Assembly (NCBI RefSeq): GCF_000719955.1
Contig: NZ_JOII01000024.1
Coordinates: forward strand, 25,754 to 89,753
Source of the DNA: Streptomyces albidoflavus
GTDB taxonomy: Bacteria > Actinomycetota > Actinomycetes > Streptomycetales > Streptomycetaceae
DNA length: 64,000 nt
Direction: 5' to 3'
The position numbers and the translations under genes were made by a program. Positions 53,998 to 61,772 of this stretch are shown in pieces (position 1 is the first letter of the stretch; every line of letters starts with the position of its first letter). Under the pieces are notes generated by a model. That model saw nothing but the letters and a program-made list of their open reading frames with translations, did not search any database and was not told the origin of the DNA.

Positions 53998-54225
53998 CGA
54001 GGGCCTCTTCGGGGCACCTGGTGGACATGGCTGCAATTGCTGGCCATGCGTGCAGTTCTCGTCTGCACTCAGGAACGCCTTCAGCCGCAGCGGAGCCCGC
54101 CCCGGCTACCAGCGATGCAAGATGAACCCGAGAGACACCCGTGAACAACGGATGCGTGAGTACCAAACGGTCAGCCATACCTCTCCCCGATATAGCATGC
54201 CCACCCGCTATTACGCACCAACTCG
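53998..54225. other. 228-base gene-free island edge
   Basis: Between the altered yjbQ and the STAND NTPase 3' end. Composition is mixed and short open frames on both strands lack ribosome sites; no convincing hairpin or gene was found. Confidence 0.4.
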
Positions 54226-57200
54226 TTACCAGCCACGGACGCGTGTGTCGCGTTCTCTCTCCTCTGCCTCGCGCAGCAACGCCTGCTGTTGTGAGCAGCC
54301 GGCTGCGGCTACCGTCCGCAGCGCCGGGGCACGATCGGCCAGATCGGTGAAGTAGTCGATGAGCTCCAGGTGTATGCGTGAGCGGTCACCTGACCAGGAA
54401 CTGTACGAGGCCGCGGCGGCTGCGATCTGCTGTGCGGACACTCCCCGCTCCAGTAGCAGAGGACCGATTTCTTCCAGGGCTGTGTTGCGCTGCTCCTCCA
54501 GGCAGGTGACTAGCCGGCCGGGATCGACGGCGTGCTCGTCGAGCAGCTCTTTGGCCAGCTCGGCGTCCGAATTGATCAGAGGGACCAGAGCGCTGGGGCC
54601 GATACGGGGCATACCAATGCACTGGAGAGCCAGCCGCAGCCTGTGCGGGCGGGGCAGGAGAGCCAGGAGATCCTCGCTGTCATGGGGGAGAGGCGAGGAA
54701 TACCAGCCTTGGGCAGACATGTCCTGCAGCCGACGGTCGAACCATCTTTCGAAGGTGTCGGCATCGTGCTCGGCCACGTACGCAAGCACGTAGCCCGCCC
54801 TCCACCTGTTGTGCGAGGTAAGACGGTCGATGAGCATGCCCTCAAGAGCACTGCGCCAAGCTGCCCGCCAGGTCTCAGGAAGAGCGGGCCCATGCGCGGT
54901 GCCCACGGCGAAACTGACCGCCGCGCTTGCGGCGACGGCCGGATCGTCATGAACAAGCAGCCGGTGCATGACGTCGTCCGCTTCGCGGCAGAACAGCCTA
55001 TCCAGCCAGGGAACGTCCTCGGCCCGCAGCGAAGCGATCACCGTCTCTCCAGCTCGGTCCACCACGCTTCGCGCAAGGACCGCGCTGATGGCGGCGGGCC
55101 GACTGCGCGTGTCCTCAAGGGCGGCCTGCAGCATGGACGGCGGTATCGCGTCCGGAGCCAGCGTGAGCCACTGTGTCAGGGCGACGCCCTGCAGCATGCG
55201 GCACTCCAATGCGGATGCTGCCCGGTACCAGGCTTCCGGATCGGTCATCAGCTCGCCCGTGCGGATAGCGGTCAGACGTCCGGTATCCTCGCCCACCAGG
55301 CTTGCCTGCTCGGCCAGTTTATGAAAACGGGCCACTCCCGCGTCAGGGCCCAGGGCTACCAGTTTCCCCGCCAGTGCCATCGTTCGGGAGTGGACCTGCT
55401 CGGTGGCGGTCTCGACGTCAGAGATGAAGTCGGCGTTTCCCCATTCACAGAAGGACTGCAGATCGGGATCGACATCGAAGACGGGCAGCTCGTACCCGGC
55501 TTCACGGGCACGGTCGTGGATGTTGGCGAGCCCGCGATGTGCACGCAACGCTGTACCTGCGCTGCGCTGCAGCAGCGGGTATAGCGTGTCTAGGATGCGA
55601 CGGCCGCCCTCGACACCGTACTGCGTCTGCTCCGCTGAGACGGCCTCCTGAGAGGAGACGCCCAGCCCAAGACGGACCCACCCCAGCGCCATCTCCAGCA
55701 GCGCGATCAGCGCGCGCGGTGGGCAGGGCGCCCTGTTCTCAAAGCCCTCATCACTGGTGAGAAGCGGGACCACCTGTTCCCACAGGCCGATCAGCCCGGC
55801 GAGATTATCCGCCGCATCGATTCCGCGAGCGAAGGTGTACGTGTCGTGCGTCCCCGGCTCGGACCAGTTCCCCGACACCTCGACACTGAAGATGCCCGCC
55901 AGAGCCTCGCCAGCCACACACCACTGCTCATCGCTGCTGCAGTGGTCGCGAATCCAGGCGAGTACGGTCCGCAAAAGACGTGTGCGGATTTCCAGCGACG
56001 TGCCGAAGTCAGGATCGATGACACCGGCCAAGTCGCTGAGCACGCGCAGCGGATGTAGTGGTGTGGAGTGACGGCGGCGGTTGTCACCCACGGCCATGGC
56101 CAGCAGCCCCGCGATCGCTTCGGGCAGCAGGAACTGACGCGCGCTCTGCACCAGTTGGTTGACCGCAGCATCGCCGAGGAAGCCTGCCTCCACCCCGACT
56201 GCCCTTTCCGGCTCGTGAAGAGCAGCCAGGACGGACAGGGCGGCGTTCGTTGCGAACTCGGCTGCGGATACATCCAGATTCGCATACTTCGCGACTACGG
56301 CGAATGTGCCGGTGTCCCAGATGCTGGCTGCCGGCAGCGCTCTAACCCACCGCTCAGCCTCCTCTCGCGCCTGCCGAGAGGAGGGAGCCGCCGCCGCCGC
56401 CGCCATCACCGCAGCCGCCAAGTCCAGCCCATGATCAGGGAAAGCGGTCACCAGAGTTGTCCACGGCCGCCGAACCGGGGCAGTGAAGAACCAGCGGGCC
56501 ACCAATGCCGGGCACAGGGCGGGCTGCAAGTGCCACACACCGGCGCGGCACTCCACCAGCCCGTTGTGTGCAAGATCCTCCGCCATGCCTGACAACTCGG
56601 CCGGAGCCACTCCGACCACAGACGCGAGGGCGTACAGCGTGTCAGGCGATGCTCCGCCCAGAGCGGCCACGCATGCCAGCGCGTCCAGCACCGTGCGCGA
56701 GGCAGTCGCCTCGCGCAAGTATCTTTCGACTTGCGCCACATGTGCCTTGCCACTGAAAACGTCTTGGCCCTCACCGCCAGCCAGCGACTCGCACAATGCC
56801 AGCGCCCAGCCCGGCCGACCGTCTGCCTGATTGAGCACCGCGGTCCGGGACCGGTACCCGGTGACACCTGCGGACTCCACCAGCTCGTTCATCTGATGCC
56901 GCTCCAGTAGGCCCACCTCGATGACCATGGCCCCGGGGAGCCACTCCTGCACCCTCTCAAGCCGGTCCGGCCAAGTCGTGGTCACCACGGAGAACGAAAG
57001 GCCCGTCTGACGGCGCGCATGCCGGAGGGCACTTACCGAATCAGCATGGGCATGGGCGTCGTCGACGACCACTGCGTGTGGTTTCGTCAGCAGAAGGTCG
57101 TCGTAGAGGTGGTCCAGAGCAGAGGGCTGAAGGTAGACCGCACGGGTGCCCAGCTGACCGGTCAACCGTGTTTTGCCCACCCCTGGAACACCGACGAGCA

Positions 57201-57768
57201 CCACGTCCTGGCTGGCGTCGACCGCGCTGGCCAGGGCCTGTGTTTCGTCTGCCCTGCCCACCAGCGACGAGGGAGACGCGACCAGCGGTGGAGTCAGCGG
57301 CTCATCGAGCAGTGCTCCGAGCCGGCCCTCAATGTCCAGCAGACTCCTGCGCCAGGCTGCATCCTGCACCAGCTCGGGAACGAACCATTCCTGGCCGTAG
57401 ATGTGGGGAGGGGGCAGGTCTCGGTCCGAGCACAGCTTGTCGAGAGTCCTGCGGGTACGGCCGTTGACCGGCTTAGAACAGGCCACCACCACAAGATCGA
57501 CGCGCAGTCCCTCCACCTGCATCCGACGCAGGCCGTTGCGCACGTTGGCAACAGGATCGCCCGTCGTGACCATGAGACGTCCCCGCGCGTCCAGGGTGTC
57601 TCCGTCGAAGGGGAAGTAGATATCTGCGTCACGGCCGAAGTCGTGGCCCTCCTCGACCGCCGACAGCCCCGGGTACCGAGACTTCAGCAGGGCACAGGCG
57701 CACTGCTCAAACTTTCCCGGATGCACAGCTTCACCAAGCGCCTGCCGGACACGTGCTGGAAGATTCAC
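54226..57768 (-). CDS. REase-like STAND NTPase, candidate anti-phage protein
   Basis: This 1180-aa protein has residues 18-110 resembling a restriction-endonuclase-fold module (FEQCACALLKSRYPG, EEGHDFGRDADIYFP, LMVTTGDPVANV). The GRDADI acidic residues are present but the usual E/QxK is not obvious. A P-loop NTPase domain follows: Walker A VLVGVPGVGKT near 195 and Walker B AVVVDDAHAHAD near 235, then TTTWPDRLERV. The remaining 700 residues are helical, probably the repeat sensor of STAND proteins. GTG 57768 is chosen because a TAGAAT -10 lies 8 bases upstream, giving a leaderless start; an in-frame GTG at 57810 would overlap the promoter. It ends in TAA. It sits alone between direct repeats. 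The defence role is inferred from architecture. Confidence 0.75.
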   Translation of the reverse strand: MNLPARVRQALGEAVHPGKFEQCACALLKSRYPGLSAVEEGHDFGRDADIYFPFDGDTLDARGRLMVTTGDPVANVRNGLRRMQVEGLRVDLVVVACSKPVNGRTRRTLDKLCSDRDLPPPHIYGQEWFVPELVQDAAWRRSLLDIEGRLGALLDEPLTPPLVASPSSLVGRADETQALASAVDASQDVVLVGVPGVGKTRLTGQLGTRAVYLQPSALDHLYDDLLLTKPHAVVVDDAHAHADSVSALRHARRQTGLSFSVVTTTWPDRLERVQEWLPGAMVIEVGLLERHQMNELVESAGVTGYRSRTAVLNQADGRPGWALALCESLAGGEGQDVFSGKAHVAQVERYLREATASRTVLDALACVAALGGASPDTLYALASVVGVAPAELSGMAEDLAHNGLVECRAGVWHLQPALCPALVARWFFTAPVRRPWTTLVTAFPDHGLDLAAAVMAAAAAAPSSRQAREEAERWVRALPAASIWDTGTFAVVAKYANLDVSAAEFATNAALSVLAALHEPERAVGVEAGFLGDAAVNQLVQSARQFLLPEAIAGLLAMAVGDNRRRHSTPLHPLRVLSDLAGVIDPDFGTSLEIRTRLLRTVLAWIRDHCSSDEQWCVAGEALAGIFSVEVSGNWSEPGTHDTYTFARGIDAADNLAGLIGLWEQVVPLLTSDEGFENRAPCPPRALIALLEMALGWVRLGLGVSSQEAVSAEQTQYGVEGGRRILDTLYPLLQRSAGTALRAHRGLANIHDRAREAGYELPVFDVDPDLQSFCEWGNADFISDVETATEQVHSRTMALAGKLVALGPDAGVARFHKLAEQASLVGEDTGRLTAIRTGELMTDPEAWYRAASALECRMLQGVALTQWLTLAPDAIPPSMLQAALEDTRSRPAAISAVLARSVVDRAGETVIASLRAEDVPWLDRLFCREADDVMHRLLVHDDPAVAASAAVSFAVGTAHGPALPETWRAAWRSALEGMLIDRLTSHNRWRAGYVLAYVAEHDADTFERWFDRRLQDMSAQGWYSSPLPHDSEDLLALLPRPHRLRLALQCIGMPRIGPSALVPLINSDAELAKELLDEHAVDPGRLVTCLEEQRNTALEEIGPLLLERGVSAQQIAAAAASYSSWSGDRSRIHLELIDYFTDLADRAPALRTVAAAGCSQQQALLREAEERERDTRVRGW

Positions 57769-57776
57769 AAATCCAT

Positions 57777-57782
57777 ATTCTA
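57777..57782 (-). promoter_or_regulatory. -10 element of the STAND NTPase gene
   Basis: TAGAAT on the minus strand, 8 bases before GTG 57768. No -35 match at 16-18 bases, so activation by a factor or a weak basal promoter is possible. Confidence 0.45.
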
Positions 57783-57902
57783 GGCATAGTGGACTCTCCG
57801 GGGCGCCCACAGCCAGGCTGACTCCAGAAGTAGCACTCAGACTCGTTTGAGCGTCAGTGCTGACGGGCGTGGCTCCTTCATCTCGCCTACGAGGGACAGA
57901 AG

Positions 57903-58097
57903 TTGGACGCCGCTTTTCCTTTGGGCCAGAAGGGGCCGCAGGGCCTCTCCGTCGAGCCTGAGGAGTACGAGCGCGTCGAGCAGGCTGCCCGCCGACGAGC
58001 GGCGAGTGCAGCTAACCACCGCTGGCGCAGGGACCACATCTTCGTTGCTGTCACGGAGTTCGCCGCGAGCGGCTCATCCCCGCTCGAGCAGGGGTGA
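57903..58097 (+). CDS. small hypothetical protein
   Basis: Possible 64-aa basic, helical protein starting at TTG 57903 (GAGGGA about 6 bases upstream), with GLSVEPEEYERVEQAARRRA followed by an Arg/Ala-rich stretch and VAVTEFAASGSS. No family is recognised. Its TGA lies inside a strong hairpin and overlaps the GTG of the next open frame (GTGA). It could be a real island gene or a remnant. Confidence 0.35.
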   Translation: MDAAFPLGQKGPQGLSVEPEEYERVEQAARRRAASAANHRWRRDHIFVAVTEFAASGSSPLEQG

Positions 58098-58106
58098 GCC
58101 GCTCGC
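58065..58106 (+). terminator. hairpin enclosing a stop/start overlap
   Basis: Twelve perfect base pairs (GCGAGCGGCTCA with TGAGCCGCTCGC) extended by four CCCC/GGGG pairs across one bulged T, 9-base loop. It covers the stop of the small ORF at 58095 and the GTG at 58094. Confidence 0.55.
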
Positions 58107-58441
58107 AGGCGGCGGTGCCTTCGGGGGGAGCGCGTGGTCCCTGCGAGAGCGGAGCGGCCGTGCACGCCGGCGAGGTCGTCACGGACGTGCGAACCTCTGA
58201 GGGCGACGGGGCTTGCCTGCGGACCGGCCCCGCGCCGCCAGATTGGGAATGGCGTTTCATGATCCACTCCCTGATGCTGTTCGGGGAACGAGACAAGCCC
58301 GGCTTCTTGAGAGGTGAACCGGGTCTGACCGACTGTTTCATTAGTCGGCGCGGCGGCATCTGCGTCCACGTGCTGTTCGTTTCGAACGACGAGGCGCCCT
58401 ACGAGGCACAGTTCAGGGTCTTAGGCTCACAGTTGTCTTAA
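58094..58441 (+). CDS. small hypothetical protein
   Basis: Possible 115-aa protein whose GTG overlaps the previous stop. The first 45 residues look like low-complexity sequence; the second half (DWEWRFMIHSLMLFGERDKP, then CFISRRGGICVHVLFVSNDE) has a balanced globular composition and may be the only meaningful part, perhaps starting at ATG 58259. It ends at TAA 58439, directly beside the repeats at 58432 and 58453. No family recognised. Confidence 0.3.
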   Translation: MSRSQAAVPSGGARGPCESGAAVHAGEVVTDVRTSEGDGACLRTGPAPPDWEWRFMIHSLMLFGERDKPGFLRGEPGLTDCFISRRGGICVHVLFVSNDEAPYEAQFRVLGSQLS

Positions 58442-58449
58442 GGGAGTTT
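58432..58449 (+). repeat. short direct repeat B, copy 1
   Basis: GTTGTCTTAAGGGAGTTT; 16 of 18 bases identical to 61755-61772 (GTTGCCTTAACGGAGTTT), same orientation. It immediately precedes the second 29-bp repeat. Confidence 0.5.
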
Positions 58450-58452
58450 CGC

Positions 58453-58481
58453 GGAGTCGAGGGCTAGCAACGTAGACAACT
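58453..58481 (+). repeat. direct repeat copy 2, att-like
   Basis: 26 of 29 bases match 53955-53983. Read in the yjbQ frame it encodes ESRASNVDNCGSCL then a stop, against ESRVSNIDNSGAC in copy 1, so similarity holds at protein level. No yjbQ body precedes it. Confidence 0.65.
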
Positions 58482-58578
58482 GCGGATCGTGCCTATAGCC
58501 GCGGAAAGCGGGTCCTCCTCACAGTCCGACCTCGGCCCATGAGGGGGCCGAAATGCCGCTGTGCTGTTATGTCGTTGG

Positions 58579-59790
58579 TCAGGGGCAGCCGGGGAACCGG
58601 GGTACAGGCAGCGGGTTCGGGAGCGGGTGGCGCGTCCAGCCGGTGTCGTGGTCCCAGTGCAGGACGTGGGTCTGGTCCAGCAGGCAGCCGACCCAGAGGC
58701 CGGTGATGCCAGCCGGTACGTTCGGAGACCGCGAGGGCGGCAGGCCCGGAGCGGCGAGGCGGTGCCATGCGGAGGAACGCATCCAGGTGAGCCAGAAGAA
58801 CACCTCGCGGCGCGGTCGGTCTGAAGCCGCGTTGAGCTTCAGGGCCAGGTCCTCGTGCAGCCCGAACTCGACTTCCAGCAAGTCCACCAGTTCCGTTCCG
58901 CCGTCGGCGTCAGCGATGGGCGGCGGGTTCGCCGGGAGCGCGATCCGCCAGCTCAGGGATCGTGCGAGGGTGATCCGTTCGCTCACGTCTCGGCGGGCCA
59001 GTTCGGCGAGTTCAGCATCGGTGTGGCGACCGGGGAAAAGGGCTCGCGTCGTCTCGGCCGACTTCCGTTCGTCCTCGGTCCGGCGCTTCTCCAGTGAAGC
59101 GAGGAAGTCCGGGTCGAACGACCACAGCACCGGGCCCATCCGGAGTGGTTCCGGGAGGGGAGAGGGCGGTGGGGGCTTTCCCTGGCGGCGGTTCTTCACG
59201 GCCTTCCCGGCCCAGTGGTCTGGGTTGAAAGCCGGCATCTGGTCGTACCCCGTGAGCAGGCCTGCGCTGATGTAGCCGGTACTCGTCTCGCTGGGCACTG
59301 AACAACCGAAGGCCACCCCAGCACCGCTCAGCACGCCGTACGGGCACGACTCCTCATGGAATGGCCGCTCGATACAGGCTGTGCCGGGGCCGAAGCGGTT
59401 CACGCCACGCCGTTCCAGCTCAGCCAGGGCCGGGCTGATGACGGTCAGGGCATCCTTGAAACGAGGGTGCCCCTTGCGGCCCCCGTAGGTTGCCTTCGCC
59501 GTGCTCTCGAACACTACGTGCCAGCCTAGATTTAGCTCGGGCACCGCATGCTCCTTGAGGTACGGCTCCCAAGAGCGCCGGTTCTGCTCAGCCGCGCTGC
59601 TGGTCACCTGTGTGACCTCAACCGCCCGATCACCGCCGCACATGAAGTCGAAGCGCCCGTTGGGGTCCGCGCACACCTCATGGAAATCACCGCACCGGGG
59701 GCAGTGGTCATACGGTTCGACGGTCTCACCCGTGCAGTACCGCAGGACGCCTGCCGCCCTCAGCTCCACCGGATCACTTGCTCGGGGCAT
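58579..59790 (-). CDS. unknown protein with PD-(D/E)xK-like motif
   Basis: This 403-aa protein has an N-terminal CPRCGDFHEVC that may be a small zinc site, followed by GRFDFMCGGDRAVEVTQVTS (about residues 45-64). The latter is a D-x(n)-ExT pattern like the core of PD-(D/E)xK nucleases, with Thr in place of Lys. The C-terminus REVFFWLTWMRSSAWHRL, then PAGITGLWVGC and the final WDHDTGWTRHPLP, recalls a group of Streptomyces hypothetical proteins. GGAGG is about 8 bases before ATG 59790. It is last in a three-gene operon, overlapping the preceding gene by 17 bases. Nuclease function is a hypothesis. Confidence 0.65.
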   Translation of the reverse strand: MPRASDPVELRAAGVLRYCTGETVEPYDHCPRCGDFHEVCADPNGRFDFMCGGDRAVEVTQVTSSAAEQNRRSWEPYLKEHAVPELNLGWHVVFESTAKATYGGRKGHPRFKDALTVISPALAELERRGVNRFGPGTACIERPFHEESCPYGVLSGAGVAFGCSVPSETSTGYISAGLLTGYDQMPAFNPDHWAGKAVKNRRQGKPPPPSPLPEPLRMGPVLWSFDPDFLASLEKRRTEDERKSAETTRALFPGRHTDAELAELARRDVSERITLARSLSWRIALPANPPPIADADGGTELVDLLEVEFGLHEDLALKLNAASDRPRREVFFWLTWMRSSAWHRLAAPGLPPSRSPNVPAGITGLWVGCLLDQTHVLHWDHDTGWTRHPLPNPLPVPRFPGCP

Positions 59791-60175
59791 GAGCCTCCTC
59801 CGTCCCCGCAGGCGCGTCCCAAGGGAGTGCCAGCTCTTCCAGCGGCAGACGAGACAAGGTTTTGAACAAGTCGTCCCGGCGGTACCCGAGCCCCGCGGCA
59901 AGCAGAATCCGCACGTGCTGATCCAGTGCCTCGATCATGGTCGAGGGCAGGCCGACGGCCTCCGGGATGACCCACGCATCCCGCAGGAGCAGCGCCAGAT
60001 CGGTATCGCCAACCGGCAGATGGACATGCAGCTCCCAAGAGGGGACGGTCCGCAGAGGGCCCCGCACCGCCCGGCTCCGCCGCGCGAGCAAGCGCCGACC
60101 GGCCACTTGGAGAGCACGCAGCACCGCCATTTCGGCCGTGGCCGCCGCCACGGTCTCACGAGGGCTCTGGATCAT
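59774..60175 (-). CDS. small unknown protein, middle gene of island operon
   Basis: This 133-aa helical protein (ATAEMAVLRALQVAGRRLL, then WELHVHLPVGDTDLALLLRDAW and MIEALDQHVRILLAAGLGY) belongs to no family I recognise. AGGAG lies 5 bases before ATG 60175, and the upstream gene stops 7 bases earlier, so the two are co-translated. It overlaps the downstream gene start by 17 bases. The tight packing of all three genes suggests their products work together. Confidence 0.65.
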   Translation of the reverse strand: MIQSPRETVAAATAEMAVLRALQVAGRRLLARRSRAVRGPLRTVPSWELHVHLPVGDTDLALLLRDAWVIPEAVGLPSTMIEALDQHVRILLAAGLGYRRDDLFKTLSRLPLEELALPWDAPAGTEEAHAPSK

Positions 60176-60182
60176 GATTCTC

Positions 60183-61346
60183 CTACTGGATCTCGGAGGC
60201 ATGCCGCGGCTGGAGGAACGGGATCAGCGGGGCCGGCAGCACGGCGGGGGATCCGAGCAGCTCCCACTGGGAGTCCGGCACCTTGCCGTCGAGGTCGCGC
60301 AACGACCGCCGCATCATCAACAGGATCAGAGAGTCCGACGCCCGGTCTGTGGGGGACCAGTGGCGGTCTCCCACCTGGGCCATCAGCACCAGCCCCGACA
60401 CGAAGGCCCTGCCCATCAGCCAGGCGAGGGCCGCGTCGCCCAGCTCGTCGGCCTCGAGCTCCGCCTCGACCCGTGCGCACAGGCCCAGCGCCCACTCGCG
60501 GGTCGTCCCGCTCACCTCCCAGGCGTCTCGCAGGTCCTCCAGGGCAGCCGTCTCCGTCAGACTCAGCAGGGCGCCGCGTACGTCACCGTCGGGAACGGTG
60601 CTCATCCCGCCGTCCGGAAGGAACACCTCCTGGGCGGCATCAGGGACGTCATCGACCGTGTACTCGGCCAGTGACGCCCCCGGGTTGCCCCACCCCGCCG
60701 GCTGCACGGCCCGCAGCACGTCACCGATCCCCTGCGGCGTGACGGCGGCACCTCCACGCAGCACCGTGGTCGCCGCGGCAGCCGTGACCTCCCCGCCGGA
60801 CAGGCTCGGAGGTTCCGGGTTCGCGTCCAGGTCGGCCAGCTCGGGAGGGGGCCATACCACCCCCCGGTCACGCATGTACCGGGCGATGCCCTCATCGATC
60901 CGACGCACCCGCGCGGGAATGAGCCGCACCCGCTGTCCCGAGGCGACCACCTCGTCGGCGACGCGCTCCGCCCACTCCTCCTCGTTCTCTCCCTCTTCCG
61001 GACCTTCCTCGCTGAGCCCGGCGCCCAGGCCCCGAACCGCCTTGCTGAAGGCGTCCCGCACGGTCTCCTCCGGCACTGGGTGCCCTTCGCCGAACAGCGC
61101 CAGCGCCAGATGAGAGGGCCGAGCGCCCCTCCGCGCCAGCCGGGCGAGCGCCACGACCAGACCGAATGCCTCATCGCCCGGAACCGACGTGCTCCCGCGC
61201 CCGCGGCCCAGCGCCCGCTTCGTGTGTCCCGGCAACAGCCCCGCGCGCCGCCACGACGCAAGCTGCTTCGCTGACACCACGAAACCGTGCTGACGCGCGT
61301 GCTTGACGAGCTGCTGATCAGCCGAGCCCGGACCAGGAGAAGACAT
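60183..61346 (-). CDS. MerR-like HTH protein, first gene of island operon
   Basis: This 387-aa protein has an N-terminal winged-helix-like segment, FVVSAKQLASWRRAGLLPG (about 22-40) followed by FGLVVALARLARRGARPSHLALALFGEG, resembling MerR-type DNA-binding domains. The remaining 290 residues are an acidic helical region of unknown fold, longer than ordinary MerR regulators. A 13-base palindrome at 61363 lies 17 bases upstream of ATG 61346, next to a TAGGTT -10-like element only 6 bases from the ATG (leaderless). It probably regulates its own operon and the divergent small gene. TAG stop. Confidence 0.68.
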   Translation of the reverse strand: MSSPGPGSADQQLVKHARQHGFVVSAKQLASWRRAGLLPGHTKRALGRGRGSTSVPGDEAFGLVVALARLARRGARPSHLALALFGEGHPVPEETVRDAFSKAVRGLGAGLSEEGPEEGENEEEWAERVADEVVASGQRVRLIPARVRRIDEGIARYMRDRGVVWPPPELADLDANPEPPSLSGGEVTAAAATTVLRGGAAVTPQGIGDVLRAVQPAGWGNPGASLAEYTVDDVPDAAQEVFLPDGGMSTVPDGDVRGALLSLTETAALEDLRDAWEVSGTTREWALGLCARVEAELEADELGDAALAWLMGRAFVSGLVLMAQVGDRHWSPTDRASDSLILLMMRRSLRDLDGKVPDSQWELLGSPAVLPAPLIPFLQPRHASEIQ

Positions 61347-61362
61347 GCCGCGAACCTACCTA

Positions 61363-61375
61363 CTTCCGTCGGAAG
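61363..61375. promoter_or_regulatory. candidate operator palindrome
   Basis: CTTCCGTCGGAAG, perfect around a central T, just upstream of the -10-like TAGGTT of the HTH gene and within the divergent region, the position expected for MerR-type operators. Confidence 0.5.
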
Positions 61376-61491
61376 AGGCTGTGCCTTCGGGAATTAGAGA
61401 CCCCCCACCTTTACCCGGGCCGGGCGCACCGGGCCTGGTGACCTGGGGGAACCGCCGCAGCGCACGGCCCGGCGACACATTAGGAGGAACC

Positions 61492-61683
61492 ATGCTCACT
61501 GCACTGACCGCCCTGCTCCCGACCACCGGACCCTTGCTCTGGGGTCTGATCACCGTTCTGCACATCTGGATCACCGTGCACGTCGTCATCGTCGGAGTCG
61601 CCCTGCTGCACCCCCGCCGCTCCCGCCGGAGGGAAGCCCGCCAGATCCTCAACTGCCACCTCCTCATCCTCAGGCCTCTGTGA
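61492..61683 (+). CDS. small single-span membrane protein
   Basis: This 63-aa protein has one strongly hydrophobic stretch (LLWGLITVLHIWITVHVVIVGVALL, about 15-39) followed by a basic tail HPRRSRRREARQ, so the C-terminus should be cytoplasmic. AGGAGG lies 4 bases before ATG 61492, one of the strongest ribosome sites in the window, and a terminator follows. It is divergent from the HTH operon across 145 bases. It could be a toxin-like or effector membrane peptide of the same system; no family recognised. Confidence 0.65.
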   Translation: MLTALTALLPTTGPLLWGLITVLHIWITVHVVIVGVALLHPRRSRRREARQILNCHLLILRPL

Positions 61684-61711
61684 CCCTGCTGGAGAAGTGA
61701 CCGCGGGGTTG

Positions 61712-61739
61712 TGGCAAGGGCCGGCCCCGGCCCTTGCCA
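61712..61739 (+). terminator. terminator of the small membrane gene
   Basis: Thirteen-base arms TGGCAAGGGCCGG and CCGGCCCTTGCCA separated by two bases; perfect pairing with a tight GC loop, 29 bases after the stop. Confidence 0.75.
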
Positions 61740-61754
61740 TCCGGATAGGCTGAT

Positions 61755-61772
61755 GTTGCCTTAACGGAGTTT
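61755..61772 (+). repeat. short direct repeat B, copy 2
   Basis: GTTGCCTTAACGGAGTTT, 16 of 18 identical to 58432-58449. Confidence 0.5.
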
